Part shown: positions 55,901-62,960 of the stretch, piece by piece
Layout of the letters: each line of letters opens with the position of its first letter
How positions within the stretch are numbered: position 1 is the first letter of the stretch
DNA from: Fontisphaera persica
GTDB lineage: Bacteria > Verrucomicrobiota > Verrucomicrobiia > Limisphaerales > Fontisphaeraceae
Direction of reading: 5' to 3'
NCBI RefSeq assembly: GCF_024832785.1
Contig: NZ_CP116615.1
Coordinates: 4,154,001-4,218,000 of the forward strand
Length of the DNA: 64,000 nt
Program-made: the position numbers and the translations under genes
Notes under the pieces: generated by a model
Database searches by the model: none
Seen by the model: only the letters and a program-made list of their open reading frames with translations
What the model was told of the DNA's origin: nothing

Positions 55901-57298
55901 GGCCAGCCCGATGGCGGGCAATTCATGCTGTTGCGCCAGGCGGACGATGTCGGCAATGGCCAGGGTGGAAGCAAGGAACGAATAATAACTGCGCACGCGC
56001 AGCGGGATGACGGGGACGCTGGCCGGCCGCCGCGCGGCCGCAGGCTCGCGCCATCTCTTGCCCTGGCCCTCACGCGTTGGAGGGGGGAGGGGGAGGTTCC
56101 TGGAGTTATCGGGTGAAATATCCGTTTGCGTTTTGCGTTCCTCCAGCAGCAGGTCATGGCCGCGCATGACCACCTTGCAGCCGAACTTTTCGCGCAAGGC
56201 ATCCACGGCGGCGGCCAGGCGGCGGCGCGCCTCGGATTGGCCGTCTGCCGGCAGCAGTTCCAGCTCGCCGGTGATGCGCCCGTCATAGAGGTGGCTCAAC
56301 CGCAGCGAGACCATGCGGAGGCTCACCCGGCGGCGCCAGGCGCGTTTGAGGAGCAGGCGGAGGCGTCCATACACCTCGGTTTCCACGCACACCGGCTCGG
56401 GCAGGCTTTCGCTGCATTGGTCTTCGGCCATGTCGTTGTAACGCACTTTGACCGTGAGGGTGCGAGCCGCCTGGCCGGCCGCGCGCAATTTGGCGAAGAG
56501 TTCATCCGCCATGCGGCGCAGGACCGCCTGGGCGTATTCCTCGTCGGTGAGGTCCTGCGCAAAGGTCTCTTGTTGCCCGAAAGATTTGGCGGGGGCACGG
56601 CTGGGCACGACGGGTCGGTCATCGAGACCGCGGGCAAAGCGGTGGAGCGTGCCGGCGCCGCTGCCCACCAGCACTTCCAGCAATTCCGGGGGAGTGGCGG
56701 CGATTTGGCCCACCCGCGCCAGGCCGGCGGCGTTCAGCCGCTCGCCGAGCTTGGGGCCTACGCCCGGCAGCCAGCGGTTGGGCAGCGGACACAAAAACTC
56801 GGCTTCCCGGCCGGGCGGGACTTCCAGCAGGGCGGCGGGTTTGTTCAACTTGGAGGCCACCTGGCTGACGAGCTTGTTGGCGGCCACGCCTTCGCTGACG
56901 GAGATTTTGAGCGATTGGCGGATGGCCTCCCGCAGGCGGTGGGCCACCTCGAAAGGGGGGCGGCGCGCGCCGGTGACGTCGAGGTATCCTTCGTCAATCG
57001 AGGCCACCTCCACGTCCGGGGTGAAGTCGTAGGCGTAGGAAAACATCCATTGGGAAAATCGCTCGTATTTCTCGAAGTCGCCCGGCAGGAGAATCAAGGC
57101 GGGGCACAACCGCCGGGCCAGGGCGGCGGGCATGGGGGTGTAGATGCCGAAGCGCCGGGCCTCATAGGAGGCGGAGGCGATGATGCCGCGCTTTTCGCCG
57201 CCCACAGCCACCGGGCGCCCGCGCAGGCGGGGGTCCGCCGCCTGCTCCACCGAGGCAAAGAAGGCATCTGCGTCGAGGTGAATGATTTTGGCGGGCAT
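52919..57298 (-). CDS. DinB (Y-family) - DnaE2-like (C-family) DNA polymerase fusion
   Basis: 1459 residues from ATG 57298 (a TTG precedes it). Residues 1-390 are a full DinB-type polymerase: IIHLDADAFFASVEQ (Asp9, steric-gate Phe14), ASIDEGYLDVTG (Asp102-Glu103), helix-hairpin-helix LPGVGPKLGERLNAAGL and little finger KSFGQQETFAQDLTDEEYAQ. After a linker of about 40 residues, 430-1459 form a DnaE2-like polymerase: a short PHP domain with lost metal ligands (LRVRSYYSF, LADLGHLHG), LTRGSAADSLVCYCLGISNV, palm aspartates in KLPDIDVDFPHDRKDD (771, 773) and LVKLDILAQGG (924), GYAFCKAHSTAYAVEAYVAA, and a C-terminal OB fold (about 1365-1450). A role in SOS translesion synthesis is likely, since lexA lies 54 bp upstream on the same strand. 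No clear clamp-binding motif was found. Confidence 0.9.
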   Translation of the reverse strand: MPAKIIHLDADAFFASVEQAADPRLRGRPVAVGGEKRGIIASASYEARRFGIYTPMPAALARRLCPALILLPGDFEKYERFSQWMFSYAYDFTPDVEVASIDEGYLDVTGARRPPFEVAHRLREAIRQSLKISVSEGVAANKLVSQVASKLNKPAALLEVPPGREAEFLCPLPNRWLPGVGPKLGERLNAAGLARVGQIAATPPELLEVLVGSGAGTLHRFARGLDDRPVVPSRAPAKSFGQQETFAQDLTDEEYAQAVLRRMADELFAKLRAAGQAARTLTVKVRYNDMAEDQCSESLPEPVCVETEVYGRLRLLLKRAWRRRVSLRMVSLRLSHLYDGRITGELELLPADGQSEARRRLAAAVDALREKFGCKVVMRGHDLLLEERKTQTDISPDNSRNLPLPPPTREGQGKRWREPAAARRPASVPVIPLRVRSYYSFLASTLAIADIVRLAQQHELPAIGLADLGHLHGAPEFVQQAQAAGLQPLVGTEVLLDGRPLVLFVENARGYARLCRWLSLPPGQLSLRQLEEGTDGLLALGAEARLAAWFPGRFYGLVCAPEEAARFPAHLPLAWGQPVHYATPPDRWKFEVLEAIRTLTLLRQEHPAKLPGELHWRAPAELRQQFRLPPRVLAGNAEIAERCRGFRFPFGPPQFPVFQAPDGSPSRAFLRRLVLEGARRRYPDRWTQVRPQLEEELAIIGEVGYEDYFLVVWDLLRECRRRGMDWLTRGSAADSLVCYCLGISNVCPLRFDLYFRRFLNRERMAMHKLPDIDVDFPHDRKDDVIALLFEKYGPEHCAVVGGFSTYQARGAVADVGKALGLSEHQVRRFTEHFPWSRARGLVQLLRESPDCRDLPLEEEPYRSALEMAEFLDGFPRYPKMHPCGVVLSRQPIHELTPTFRTHKGWPATHYDMDAVEALGLVKLDILAQGGLAVMRDALAEIRRKEEPQKGPLPPPPAEETKGLAPLDGGMPDLAPWDDPAVWDLIASGQARAVHHIESPAMVGLCRQSHIREIDGLVAVVSVIRPGAANEQKKQKFCRRYQGLEPASYPHPSLEPCLRSTFGLVVYEEHVLQICEAFAGLPPGRADQLRRALGKEKLETIQEIGREFFAAARARGRPEAVIREVWDLVTGFAGYAFCKAHSTAYAVEAYVAAWLKRYYPAEFMAAVLTHGKGFYDPLVYVLECHRLGLPLLPPTLNEPGPAFQVVRPRPASGVSTAPPRAIRVPITQIKGLTQATRDRLLAARQQGAFTSLRDFYARVGPAPEEMELLIRAGALDEFGLSRTRLFWEAQLLRRAFGHAEAGGGQGWLLPPPGAERLSDAPLQEPTRRQRLEWEAELLGYPVSGHPLELFDQVAWETYCPVARLGEFVGQQVVTCGLVIEQRLFHQITGEPMKFLTLADWTGMVETELFASTYRSYGLATVRYPVLEVTATVEPFENGRGFTLRIHRAGKPREKPTQRQE
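54423..54451 (-). repeat. Repeat C fragment inside the DnaE2-like part
   Basis: Shares GGAGGGGGGAGGGGG with the linker copy at 56055. It encodes the proline-rich GPLPPPPAEETKG (about residue 950), an insertion between the third palm aspartate and the following conserved segment, where DnaE2 proteins normally have only a short loop. Confidence 0.55.
56055..56098 (-). repeat. Repeat C copy encoding the polymerase linker
   Basis: Plus strand CTCTTGCCCTGGCCCTCACG then CGTTGGAGGGGGGAGGGGGA. It matches intergenic copies at 42121 (CCCTGACCCTC...GGGGGGAGAGGGA) and 9687. In the gene's frame it reads NLPLPPPTREGQGKRW; the intergenic copy at 9687 read in one minus-strand frame gives the similar FPLPKGEGQGKGRE. 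Confidence 0.7.
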
Positions 57299-57352
57299 CA
57301 AACGCGGGCGAGGTTGGGATGGGTAACGAGGGGACGATTTTTCCGGCCAGGA

Positions 57353-57976
57353 TTATCCTGCTTTGCCGCGCACCAGTCCCACCATCACCCCCTGGATGAC
57401 CAGCTCGGCGGCGGGGATGAGTTTGGGGTATTGGGGATTTTCGGCCTTCAAATAGGGGCGCCCGCGCTCCACCACGTACGTTTTGAGGGTGCTTTCGTTG
57501 TCAATCAGCGCCGCGACGACATCGCCGGGTCGGGGGGGCCGGCCGTGCTCCAGAATCACAATGTCGCCGTCAATGATGTGCCGCCCAATCATGGAGTCGC
57601 CCCGCACCCGCAGGGCAAACGTGCGCGCGGTGGGTTGAATGCCCAGTGTCCGCACGTCCACCGACACGCATCCTTCGGCCTCCTGCTGCCGGTCGTCGGC
57701 AAAACCGGCGGGGATGCTCCCAAAGAGCGGGATGTCCACCACCGCCTGCCGGAGGCGCGCCAGGGGCGAGGCCAGCCGCCAGGAGCGCGCCTTGCCCGGC
57801 ACATGGGCCAGCCAGCCTTTGCGCTCCAGGGCCGCCACGTGACAGGCGGCGGCGCGCGGGCTGCGGAAGCCGAAATGCGCGGCGATTTCGCGCAGGGTGG
57901 GCATGGGTTCGCCCGCCTGCTGCCGGGCTTGGAGGAGGGCGAGGACCCGTGCTTGTTGGTCGGTCAAGCGTTTCAT
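57353..57976 (-). CDS. lexA: SOS repressor LexA
   Basis: 207 residues. The N-terminal winged helix (about 1-65; LTDQQARVLALLQARQQAGE, TLREIAAHFGFRSPRAAACH) binds DNA, and the C-terminal S24 peptidase-like domain is complete: cleavage site in FGSIPAGF (Ala90-Gly91), catalytic Ser128 in VRGDSMIG and Lys165 in ESTLKTYVV. It should therefore be a RecA-coprotease-responsive SOS repressor. The polymerase fusion follows 54 bp downstream, making a two-gene damage-response operon. A 20-bp palindrome ends three bases before the start codon, consistent with autorepression. No other lexA is in the window, so it could be a cassette-specific paralogue or the only one. Confidence 0.94.
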   Translation of the reverse strand: MKRLTDQQARVLALLQARQQAGEPMPTLREIAAHFGFRSPRAAACHVAALERKGWLAHVPGKARSWRLASPLARLRQAVVDIPLFGSIPAGFADDRQQEAEGCVSVDVRTLGIQPTARTFALRVRGDSMIGRHIIDGDIVILEHGRPPRPGDVVAALIDNESTLKTYVVERGRPYLKAENPQYPKLIPAAELVIQGVMVGLVRGKAG

Positions 57977-57979
57977 AGT

Positions 57980-57999
57980 TACTATACAAATGTATAGTA
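57980..57999. promoter_or_regulatory. Candidate LexA operator (20-bp palindrome)
   Basis: TACTATACAAATGTATAGTA: 9-bp perfect arms around AA, three bases upstream of the lexA ATG (minus strand). It overlaps a possible -10 (TATACA, 57991-57996) with TTGAAT at 58012-58017 as -35 (15-bp spacer, weak). No Shine-Dalgarno fits between operator and ATG, so the transcript may be nearly leaderless. The motif differs from the Escherichia CTGTN8ACAG and Bacillus CGAAC-N4-GTTCG boxes. Confidence 0.7.
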
Positions 58000-58163
58000 T
58001 TCAGGAAAAAAATTCAAGCGTCCTCCTGCCCGGGCCACGGGGGGGTGGATTGCCCTTGTGGCCAGGGACTTGGGGGGACTTCGGCCCGGGGTCCGGGGCC
58101 TCTGGCTGGTTTCCTGCGCCTTTCTGCTTGCGCGGGTCTGGCTGGCTTTCTAACAATCACTCA

Positions 58164-59471
58164 ATGCTGGATATCAAGAGCATCCGGGACAACCCGGATT
58201 GGGTGCGGGAACGGCTCGCCACCCGCGGCGGCGGGGATGAGGCGCGGGTGGCCGAGGTTTTGGAATGGGACGAAAAACGGCGGAAGGCCCTGGCCGAAGT
58301 CGAGGCCCTGAAAGCCCAGCGCAACCGGGTTTCCAAGGAAATCGGGGCGTTGATGGCGCAGAAGAAGGCCGTGGAAGCCGAGGCAAAAAAGGCCGAAACG
58401 CGCCAGTTGGGGGACCGGATTGCGGCGTTGGACAAGGAGGCGGAGGCGGCGAACGCGGCGCGGGATGCGGTGCTGGCGCGCCTGCCCAATCTGCCGCATG
58501 AGAGCGTGCCGGTGGGGCGGAGCGCAGCCGATAATCCCGTGGTGCGGGAGTGGGGGCAAAAGCGGGCTTTTGAGTTCAAGCCGCGGGACCACATGGAGTT
58601 GTGCCGCAGCTTGCGGCTGGTGGACTTCGAGCGGGGGGCCAAACTTTCGGGGAGCGGTTTTCTGCTGTACACGGGGGCGGGGGCGCGGCTGGAGCGGGCG
58701 TTAATCCAGTTCATGCTGGACCTGCACACGCGCGAGCATGGCTTCACGGAAGTTTCGCCCCCCTACATCATCAGCCGCGATTGCATGTTTGGGGTGGGGC
58801 AATTTCCGAAGTTTGAGGACCAGGCCTACGCAGTGCGGGAGGGGCTGGACGACAGCACGCTGGGCAAGTTGTATCTGCTGCCCACCGCGGAGGCGCCGGT
58901 GGCCAACATTCACCGCGAGGAAATTTTGCGGGAGGAGGATTTGCCGCTTTACTACTGCGCTTACAGTCCGTGTTTCCGGGCGGAGGCGGGGGCGGCGGGG
59001 GTGGGCACGCGGGGCATGATCCGGGTGCATCAGTTTGACAAGGTGGAGCTGATCAAGATCGTCCAGCCGGAGGCGGGTTACGACGAGTTGGAGCGGATGG
59101 TGGCCAATGCGGAAACCGTGTTGCAACGGTTGGGACTGCATTACCGCGTGGTGTTGCTGTGCACGGGGGACATGGGCTTTGCCAGCGCCAAGACCTACGA
59201 CATTGAGGTCTGGGCGCCGGGGCAGGGAGCGTATCTGGAGGTGTCCAGTTGCTCCAATTGCGAGGATTTTCAGGCGCGCCGGATGAATTTGCGATACAAG
59301 AGCCAGACGGGACAGAATGTGTTCCCGCATATTCTCAACGGCAGCGGCACGGCCCTGGCGCGGTTATTTGTGGCGCTGGTGGAGACGCACCAGCAGGCCG
59401 ATGGCACGGTGCTGTTGCCGGAGCCGTTGCGCGCTTACCTTGGCCAGGACCGGCTTGCCCCTCCCGCATGA
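58164..59471 (+). CDS. serS: Seryl-tRNA synthetase
   Basis: 435 residues, normal length. Charges tRNA-Ser in the cytoplasm. The N-terminal coiled-coil tRNA-binding arm (about 25-110; KALAEVEALKAQRNRVSKEI) precedes the class II core: motif 2 region YSPCFRAEAGAAGVGTRGMI with RVHQFDKVE, EVSSCSNCEDFQARRMNLRY, and motif 3 HILNGSGTALARLFVALVET. ATG 58164 starts the canonical MLDIKSIRDNPDWVRERLA; the longer frame overlaps lexA on the other strand. The stop codon overlaps the glgA start (ATGA), so the two are translationally coupled. Confidence 0.96.
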   Translation: MLDIKSIRDNPDWVRERLATRGGGDEARVAEVLEWDEKRRKALAEVEALKAQRNRVSKEIGALMAQKKAVEAEAKKAETRQLGDRIAALDKEAEAANAARDAVLARLPNLPHESVPVGRSAADNPVVREWGQKRAFEFKPRDHMELCRSLRLVDFERGAKLSGSGFLLYTGAGARLERALIQFMLDLHTREHGFTEVSPPYIISRDCMFGVGQFPKFEDQAYAVREGLDDSTLGKLYLLPTAEAPVANIHREEILREEDLPLYYCAYSPCFRAEAGAAGVGTRGMIRVHQFDKVELIKIVQPEAGYDELERMVANAETVLQRLGLHYRVVLLCTGDMGFASAKTYDIEVWAPGQGAYLEVSSCSNCEDFQARRMNLRYKSQTGQNVFPHILNGSGTALARLFVALVETHQQADGTVLLPEPLRAYLGQDRLAPPA

Positions 59472-60913
59472 GAATCCTCCTCGCCAGCAGCGAAATCCAC
59501 CCCTACTCGAAAACCGGCGGGCTGGCCGACATGGTGGGGGCGTTGGGCAAGGCGCTGGCGCGGCAGGGGCATCAGGTGGGGCTGGTCACGCCGCTTTATC
59601 GCGGAGTGCGGGAGAAGTTTCCGGACATTCAACGGCTGGATTGGTGGCTGGACGTGCCGTGGGGCGAGGGCCGGCAGGGGGGCCAGGTTTTTCACCGGCA
59701 GGCGGAGAAAAACCTCACCGTGTACTTCATTGACCGGCCGGACTTCTTTGACCGCAACGGCCTTTACACGGAGCACGGCCACGGGTACCCGGACAATCCG
59801 GAGCGTTATTTGTTTTTCTCGAAGGCGGTGGTGCATCTGGCGAATTATCTGCCTTGGCGGCCACAGGCGCTGCATTTGCACGACTGGCAGACGGCGCTGG
59901 CTGCGCCCCTGGTGCATTGGCAGCGCCAGCAGGGGGCGCCCGTCAACCTGCCGCGCACGCTGTTCACCATTCATAACCTCGCCTACCAGGGGATTTGCGA
60001 CGCCCGTTTTTATGCGCTGACCAATCTGCCGCCGGCCTATTGGTGGCCGGACGGCTGCGAGTTTTTTGGGGCGTTCAATTTTCTCAAGGGCGGCATCGAG
60101 TACGCTGATTTGCTGACCACCGTCAGCCCCCGTTACGCGCGGGAAATTACCACCGAGGCCTTTGGCTGCCAGTTGGATGGGGTGCTGCGGCGGCGGGCGG
60201 CGCAGCTCACCGGCATTTTGAACGGGGTGGATTACGAGGAATGGAACACGGAGCATAACCCTTATCTGCGGCATCCCTACTCGTGGCGCAATCTGGCGGG
60301 CAAAGCGGCAAACAAACGCGAATTGCAGCGCGAAATGGGTCTGCCGGAGCGGGAGCACGTGCCGCTGTACGGCAACATCTCGCGGCTGGTGGACCAGAAA
60401 GGGACCGATTTGCTGTTGGGGGCGCTGGAAGAGATGCTGGCCACCGAGATTCAGTTTGTCTTTTTGGGCAGCGGCGAGCCGGTGCTGGAAGCGGCCTGCC
60501 GGCGGCTGGCGGCGCGTTATCCGGCGCAAGTGGCGGTGCGCATCGGATTTGACCAACCTCTATCCCACCGGATTGAGGCGGGGTGCGATTTTTACCTGAT
60601 GCCTTCACGCTTTGAGCCGTGCGGCTTGAACCAGATGTACAGCCTGCGCTATGGCACGGTGCCGATTGTGCGGCGGACGGGGGGGCTGGATGATTCGGTG
60701 GTGGATTATCTGGATGACCCGCGTCGGGCCAACGGCATCAAGTTCCAGGAATACAGCTCGCGGGCCCTGGCGCGGGCGATGCGCAAATCACTGGCGTTGT
60801 ACCACGAGCCGGCCCTGCTGCGCCGCTACCGCATCAACGGCATGAAGGCGGATTTTTCGTGGGATCGCACCGCCCGCGAGTACTCGGCGCTTTACCAGAA
60901 AATGGCGGGTTGA
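59468..60913 (+). CDS. glgA: Glycogen synthase (ADP-glucose, GT5)
   Basis: 481 residues. Transfers glucose from ADP-glucose to growing glycogen. Family markers: MRILLASSEIHPYSKTGGLA with the KTGGL ADP-binding loop (Lys15), LHLHDWQTALAAPLVHW, FTIHNLAYQGI, GILNGVDYEEWNTEHNP, YGNISRLVDQKGTDLLLGAL, and FYLMPSRFEPCGLNQMYSLR followed by YGTVPIVRRTGGLDDSV. ATG 59468 overlaps the serS stop by four bases. A serS-glgA pairing is unusual; glycogen metabolism partners are not in view. Confidence 0.95.
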   Translation: MRILLASSEIHPYSKTGGLADMVGALGKALARQGHQVGLVTPLYRGVREKFPDIQRLDWWLDVPWGEGRQGGQVFHRQAEKNLTVYFIDRPDFFDRNGLYTEHGHGYPDNPERYLFFSKAVVHLANYLPWRPQALHLHDWQTALAAPLVHWQRQQGAPVNLPRTLFTIHNLAYQGICDARFYALTNLPPAYWWPDGCEFFGAFNFLKGGIEYADLLTTVSPRYAREITTEAFGCQLDGVLRRRAAQLTGILNGVDYEEWNTEHNPYLRHPYSWRNLAGKAANKRELQREMGLPEREHVPLYGNISRLVDQKGTDLLLGALEEMLATEIQFVFLGSGEPVLEAACRRLAARYPAQVAVRIGFDQPLSHRIEAGCDFYLMPSRFEPCGLNQMYSLRYGTVPIVRRTGGLDDSVVDYLDDPRRANGIKFQEYSSRALARAMRKSLALYHEPALLRRYRINGMKADFSWDRTAREYSALYQKMAG

Positions 60914-60930
60914 CGGCGGGGGGCGGGAAG

Positions 60931-60967
60931 AAAAAAAACACCCGCCGCCGTGTCCGGCAGCGGGTGT
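60931..60967 (-). terminator. Rho-independent terminator of the small exported gene
   Basis: On the minus strand ACACCCGC / GCGGGTGT arms enclose an inner GCCG/CGGC stem, then TTTTTTTT. It lies 26 bp past the stop at 60993, between convergent glgA and the small gene. Confidence 0.85.
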
Positions 60968-60992
60968 GGCGAGGCAAGGGAGGAACGAAAAT

Positions 60993-61418
60993 TTATTTCT
61001 TCTCCGCTTCGCGCTTGGCTTCCCAGTCGCGGGACATGGTTTCGCCGTTGCGCTCGAACTCAATCTTGCCCTTGATGGTGTCGCCCTCGACCTTGCCGCT
61101 GTATTTGGTGACCATGCGGTTGTTGTTGAACTCCCGCACGACCTGGAAGGAGATTTCGTTGCCCTTGACTTTGCCTTCGCTGATGGCGGTTTCCTGCGGT
61201 TCGCCCTGGCGGTTCAAGGTGATGAGCGTGCCCGTCAGTTTCTCCCCCTCGACTTTCAGCTTGAGGGTGGTTTTACGAGGTTCACCGCCCTGGCGTCCGG
61301 GGGTGGTCCAAGCCCAGGTGCCGCCAATATCCGCTGCCTGAGCCATGAAACCCAGGAACACCAACGCAAAGGTGACCGCCGACAACACCGACACGATTGA
61401 ACGCGATTTGATTTGCAT
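60993..61418 (-). CDS. Small exported beta-barrel-like protein
   Basis: 141 residues with a signal peptide (MQIKSRSIVSVLSAVTFALV...AQAADI). The mature part is a repeated beta-strand pattern, IGGTWAWTTPGRQGGEPRKT, LKLKVEGEKLTGTLI, EGKVKGNEISFQVVREF and YSGKVEGDTIKGKIEF, reminiscent of small lipocalin-like domains common in secreted planctomycete and verrucomicrobial proteins. Function unknown. Start chosen at ATG 61418, which begins the signal peptide. It has its own terminator and a possible ECF-type promoter, so it is likely a single-gene unit. Confidence 0.75.
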   Translation of the reverse strand: MQIKSRSIVSVLSAVTFALVFLGFMAQAADIGGTWAWTTPGRQGGEPRKTTLKLKVEGEKLTGTLITLNRQGEPQETAISEGKVKGNEISFQVVREFNNNRMVTKYSGKVEGDTIKGKIEFERNGETMSRDWEAKREAEKK

Positions 61419-61506
61419 ATTATTCTGTTGTTTCCCGACAAACACCAACACTCATGCCCTTGCTTTCGTCCCAAACGAAAGCGGCACGAGCCTCTCTGTC
61501 ATTCCA

Positions 61507-61536
61507 TTGGACGAACGGCGTGGCCCAAAGGTTACA
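61507..61536 (-). promoter_or_regulatory. Candidate ECF-sigma promoter
   Basis: Minus-strand TGTAACC (61530-61536) and CGTCCAA (61507-61513) separated by exactly 16 bp, the layout of many extracytoplasmic-function sigma promoters (AAC-containing -35, CGTC-type -10). It would drive the small exported gene with a leader of about 80 nt. Confidence 0.4.
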
Positions 61537-61633
61537 CTTTTTTTATAAGGGGGGGTGGGGGCCAGGCGTCTCCCCAAAGCCTTGGCATCACGGGGCTTGG
61601 ACGCAACGACGCAAGGGGGGACCAATGTGCGCC

Positions 61634-62080
61634 TTAATTGGCGGGAGGCACGACTTCGTAGGTCTTGAAGTCCACCTCCCCGCGGCGGTCTTTGGTCTCC
61701 ACAATTAGGCGATAGGGGACATTCGGCTGCAGCGGCTCCGGCGTGGCGCGGGGGATGCTGGGTTTCATGCCCTGGATGCGCTGGCCGTAGATGAACCATT
61801 TGGTGGGGACGGAGGTGGAGTCGGAAATCATGTGCCACAGCGGGCGGGCAAACTTGTTGGTTTTGATTTCCTCGGCTTTGACCACCTTGATGGAAGTCAG
61901 GGCGTATTTGCCATCGAGCATGAAGGTCACCGGGTAGGCATCGGGATTCAGGCGGGAGGTGGCGCCGGGGCGAATGGTGGGAGTAATTTGAATAGGGGGC
62001 AGCTTAAAAAAGTCATTAGTATAGAGATACGCGCCAACAACGATGGCGAGTACCAGCGACCAGAAAATGGCTCGTTTCAT
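61634..62080 (-). CDS. Membrane-anchored hypothetical protein
   Basis: 148 residues. MKRAIFWSLVLAIVVGAYLY is an N-terminal transmembrane anchor or uncleaved signal; the rest is a beta-rich extracytoplasmic domain (TPTIRPGATSRLNPDAYPVT, VPTKWFIYGQRIQGMKPSIP, VPYRLIVETKDRRGEVDFKT). No family recognised. It is divergent from the prepilin-like gene (67 bp between start codons). Confidence 0.65.
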   Translation of the reverse strand: MKRAIFWSLVLAIVVGAYLYTNDFFKLPPIQITPTIRPGATSRLNPDAYPVTFMLDGKYALTSIKVVKAEEIKTNKFARPLWHMISDSTSVPTKWFIYGQRIQGMKPSIPRATPEPLQPNVPYRLIVETKDRRGEVDFKTYEVVPPAN

Positions 62081-62147
62081 GTTACAACTGATGATTTGAC
62101 GCTGTGCCGGATTAAATATTCGGACGGAGTCCAACACCGTGACAGCT

Positions 62148-62906
62148 ATGAATAAAGACGTTCTTGTGCGCCATGCGGTTACAAAGAAGCCGCGGGCCTT
62201 TACTTTGATTGAATTGCTGGTGGTGATTGCCATCATTGCCCTGCTGGCGGCGATGTTGCTGCCGGCGCTGGCCCGGGCCAAGGAGGCCGGCAAGCGCATT
62301 TACTGCAACAACAACATGAAGCAACTGGCCCTGTCGCTGCGGATGTACACCGATGACAATGACGATTATGTCCCCCCACGCACGATTCCCGGCGCCTGGC
62401 CCACCAAGTTGCACCCCTACTATTACAATTTGAAGGTCCTGATTTGTCCCAGTGACGGACCCGACACGCCGCGCAGCCAGTACACGGCCAATCCCAATTC
62501 GCCCGATGCCGCGCCGCGCAGTTTCATGATCAATGGTTTCAATGACTGGTACGCCTTTACCTACAAAACCACGGATTTCAATCAGATTAGCCGAATCATG
62601 GCCACCAATGCCTTCCGTGATTCGGTCATTCATAAATCCTCCCAAACCATTGTCTTCGGCGAAAAGGAGAACAGCTCCGGCCATTATTTCATGGATTTCC
62701 TCGAAAGCGTGGCGGGAAATGACAATACGGAAATCGAGCACAGCCGGCACATGTCCGACCGCAGCAACCGGGCGGGGGGCGGCTCCAATTTCGCCTTCCA
62801 CGATGGCCACGTGGAATACCTGAAATTTGGCCGGAGCGTCACTCCGTTCAACCTCTGGGCGGTGACGGATTATTACCGCACCAACACCTTCTTTGTCGGG
62901 CAATAA
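62148..62906 (+). CDS. Prepilin-like protein with N-terminal methylation motif
   Basis: 252 residues from ATG 62148 (a GTG three codons earlier is possible). The type IV prepilin/pseudopilin leader is [20 protein letters not shown]; cleavage would be before the Phe after Ala-Arg-type context, followed by the hydrophobic helix. The mature domain contains [32 protein letters not shown] and a C-terminal [13 protein letters not shown], a set typical of the large prepilin-like families expanded in Verrucomicrobiota and Planctomycetota. Probably assembled or anchored in the inner membrane and exposed to the periplasm; no secretion or pilus assembly gene is nearby. Confidence 0.88.
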   Translation: MNKDVLVRHAVTKKPRAFTLIELLVVIAIIALLAAMLLPALARAKEAGKRIYCNNNMKQLALSLRMYTDDNDDYVPPRTIPGAWPTKLHPYYYNLKVLICPSDGPDTPRSQYTANPNSPDAAPRSFMINGFNDWYAFTYKTTDFNQISRIMATNAFRDSVIHKSSQTIVFGEKENSSGHYFMDFLESVAGNDNTEIEHSRHMSDRSNRAGGGSNFAFHDGHVEYLKFGRSVTPFNLWAVTDYYRTNTFFVGQ

Positions 62907-62960
62907 AGCAAGGCGCGGGCGTCCTCCCTTGCTGTTTCACACCGTTGGCCTCTCCCTTTC

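Noticed and set aside
52919-57298. Reading the fusion as an ImuB-DnaE2 pair
   Set aside because: The Y-family half keeps the catalytic Asp and Asp-Glu residues and DinB-type little finger, which ImuB lacks.
56126-57997. A 623-residue plus-strand frame, with another at 52886-54307
   Set aside because: Antisense to lexA and the polymerase fusion, whose motifs are unmistakable.
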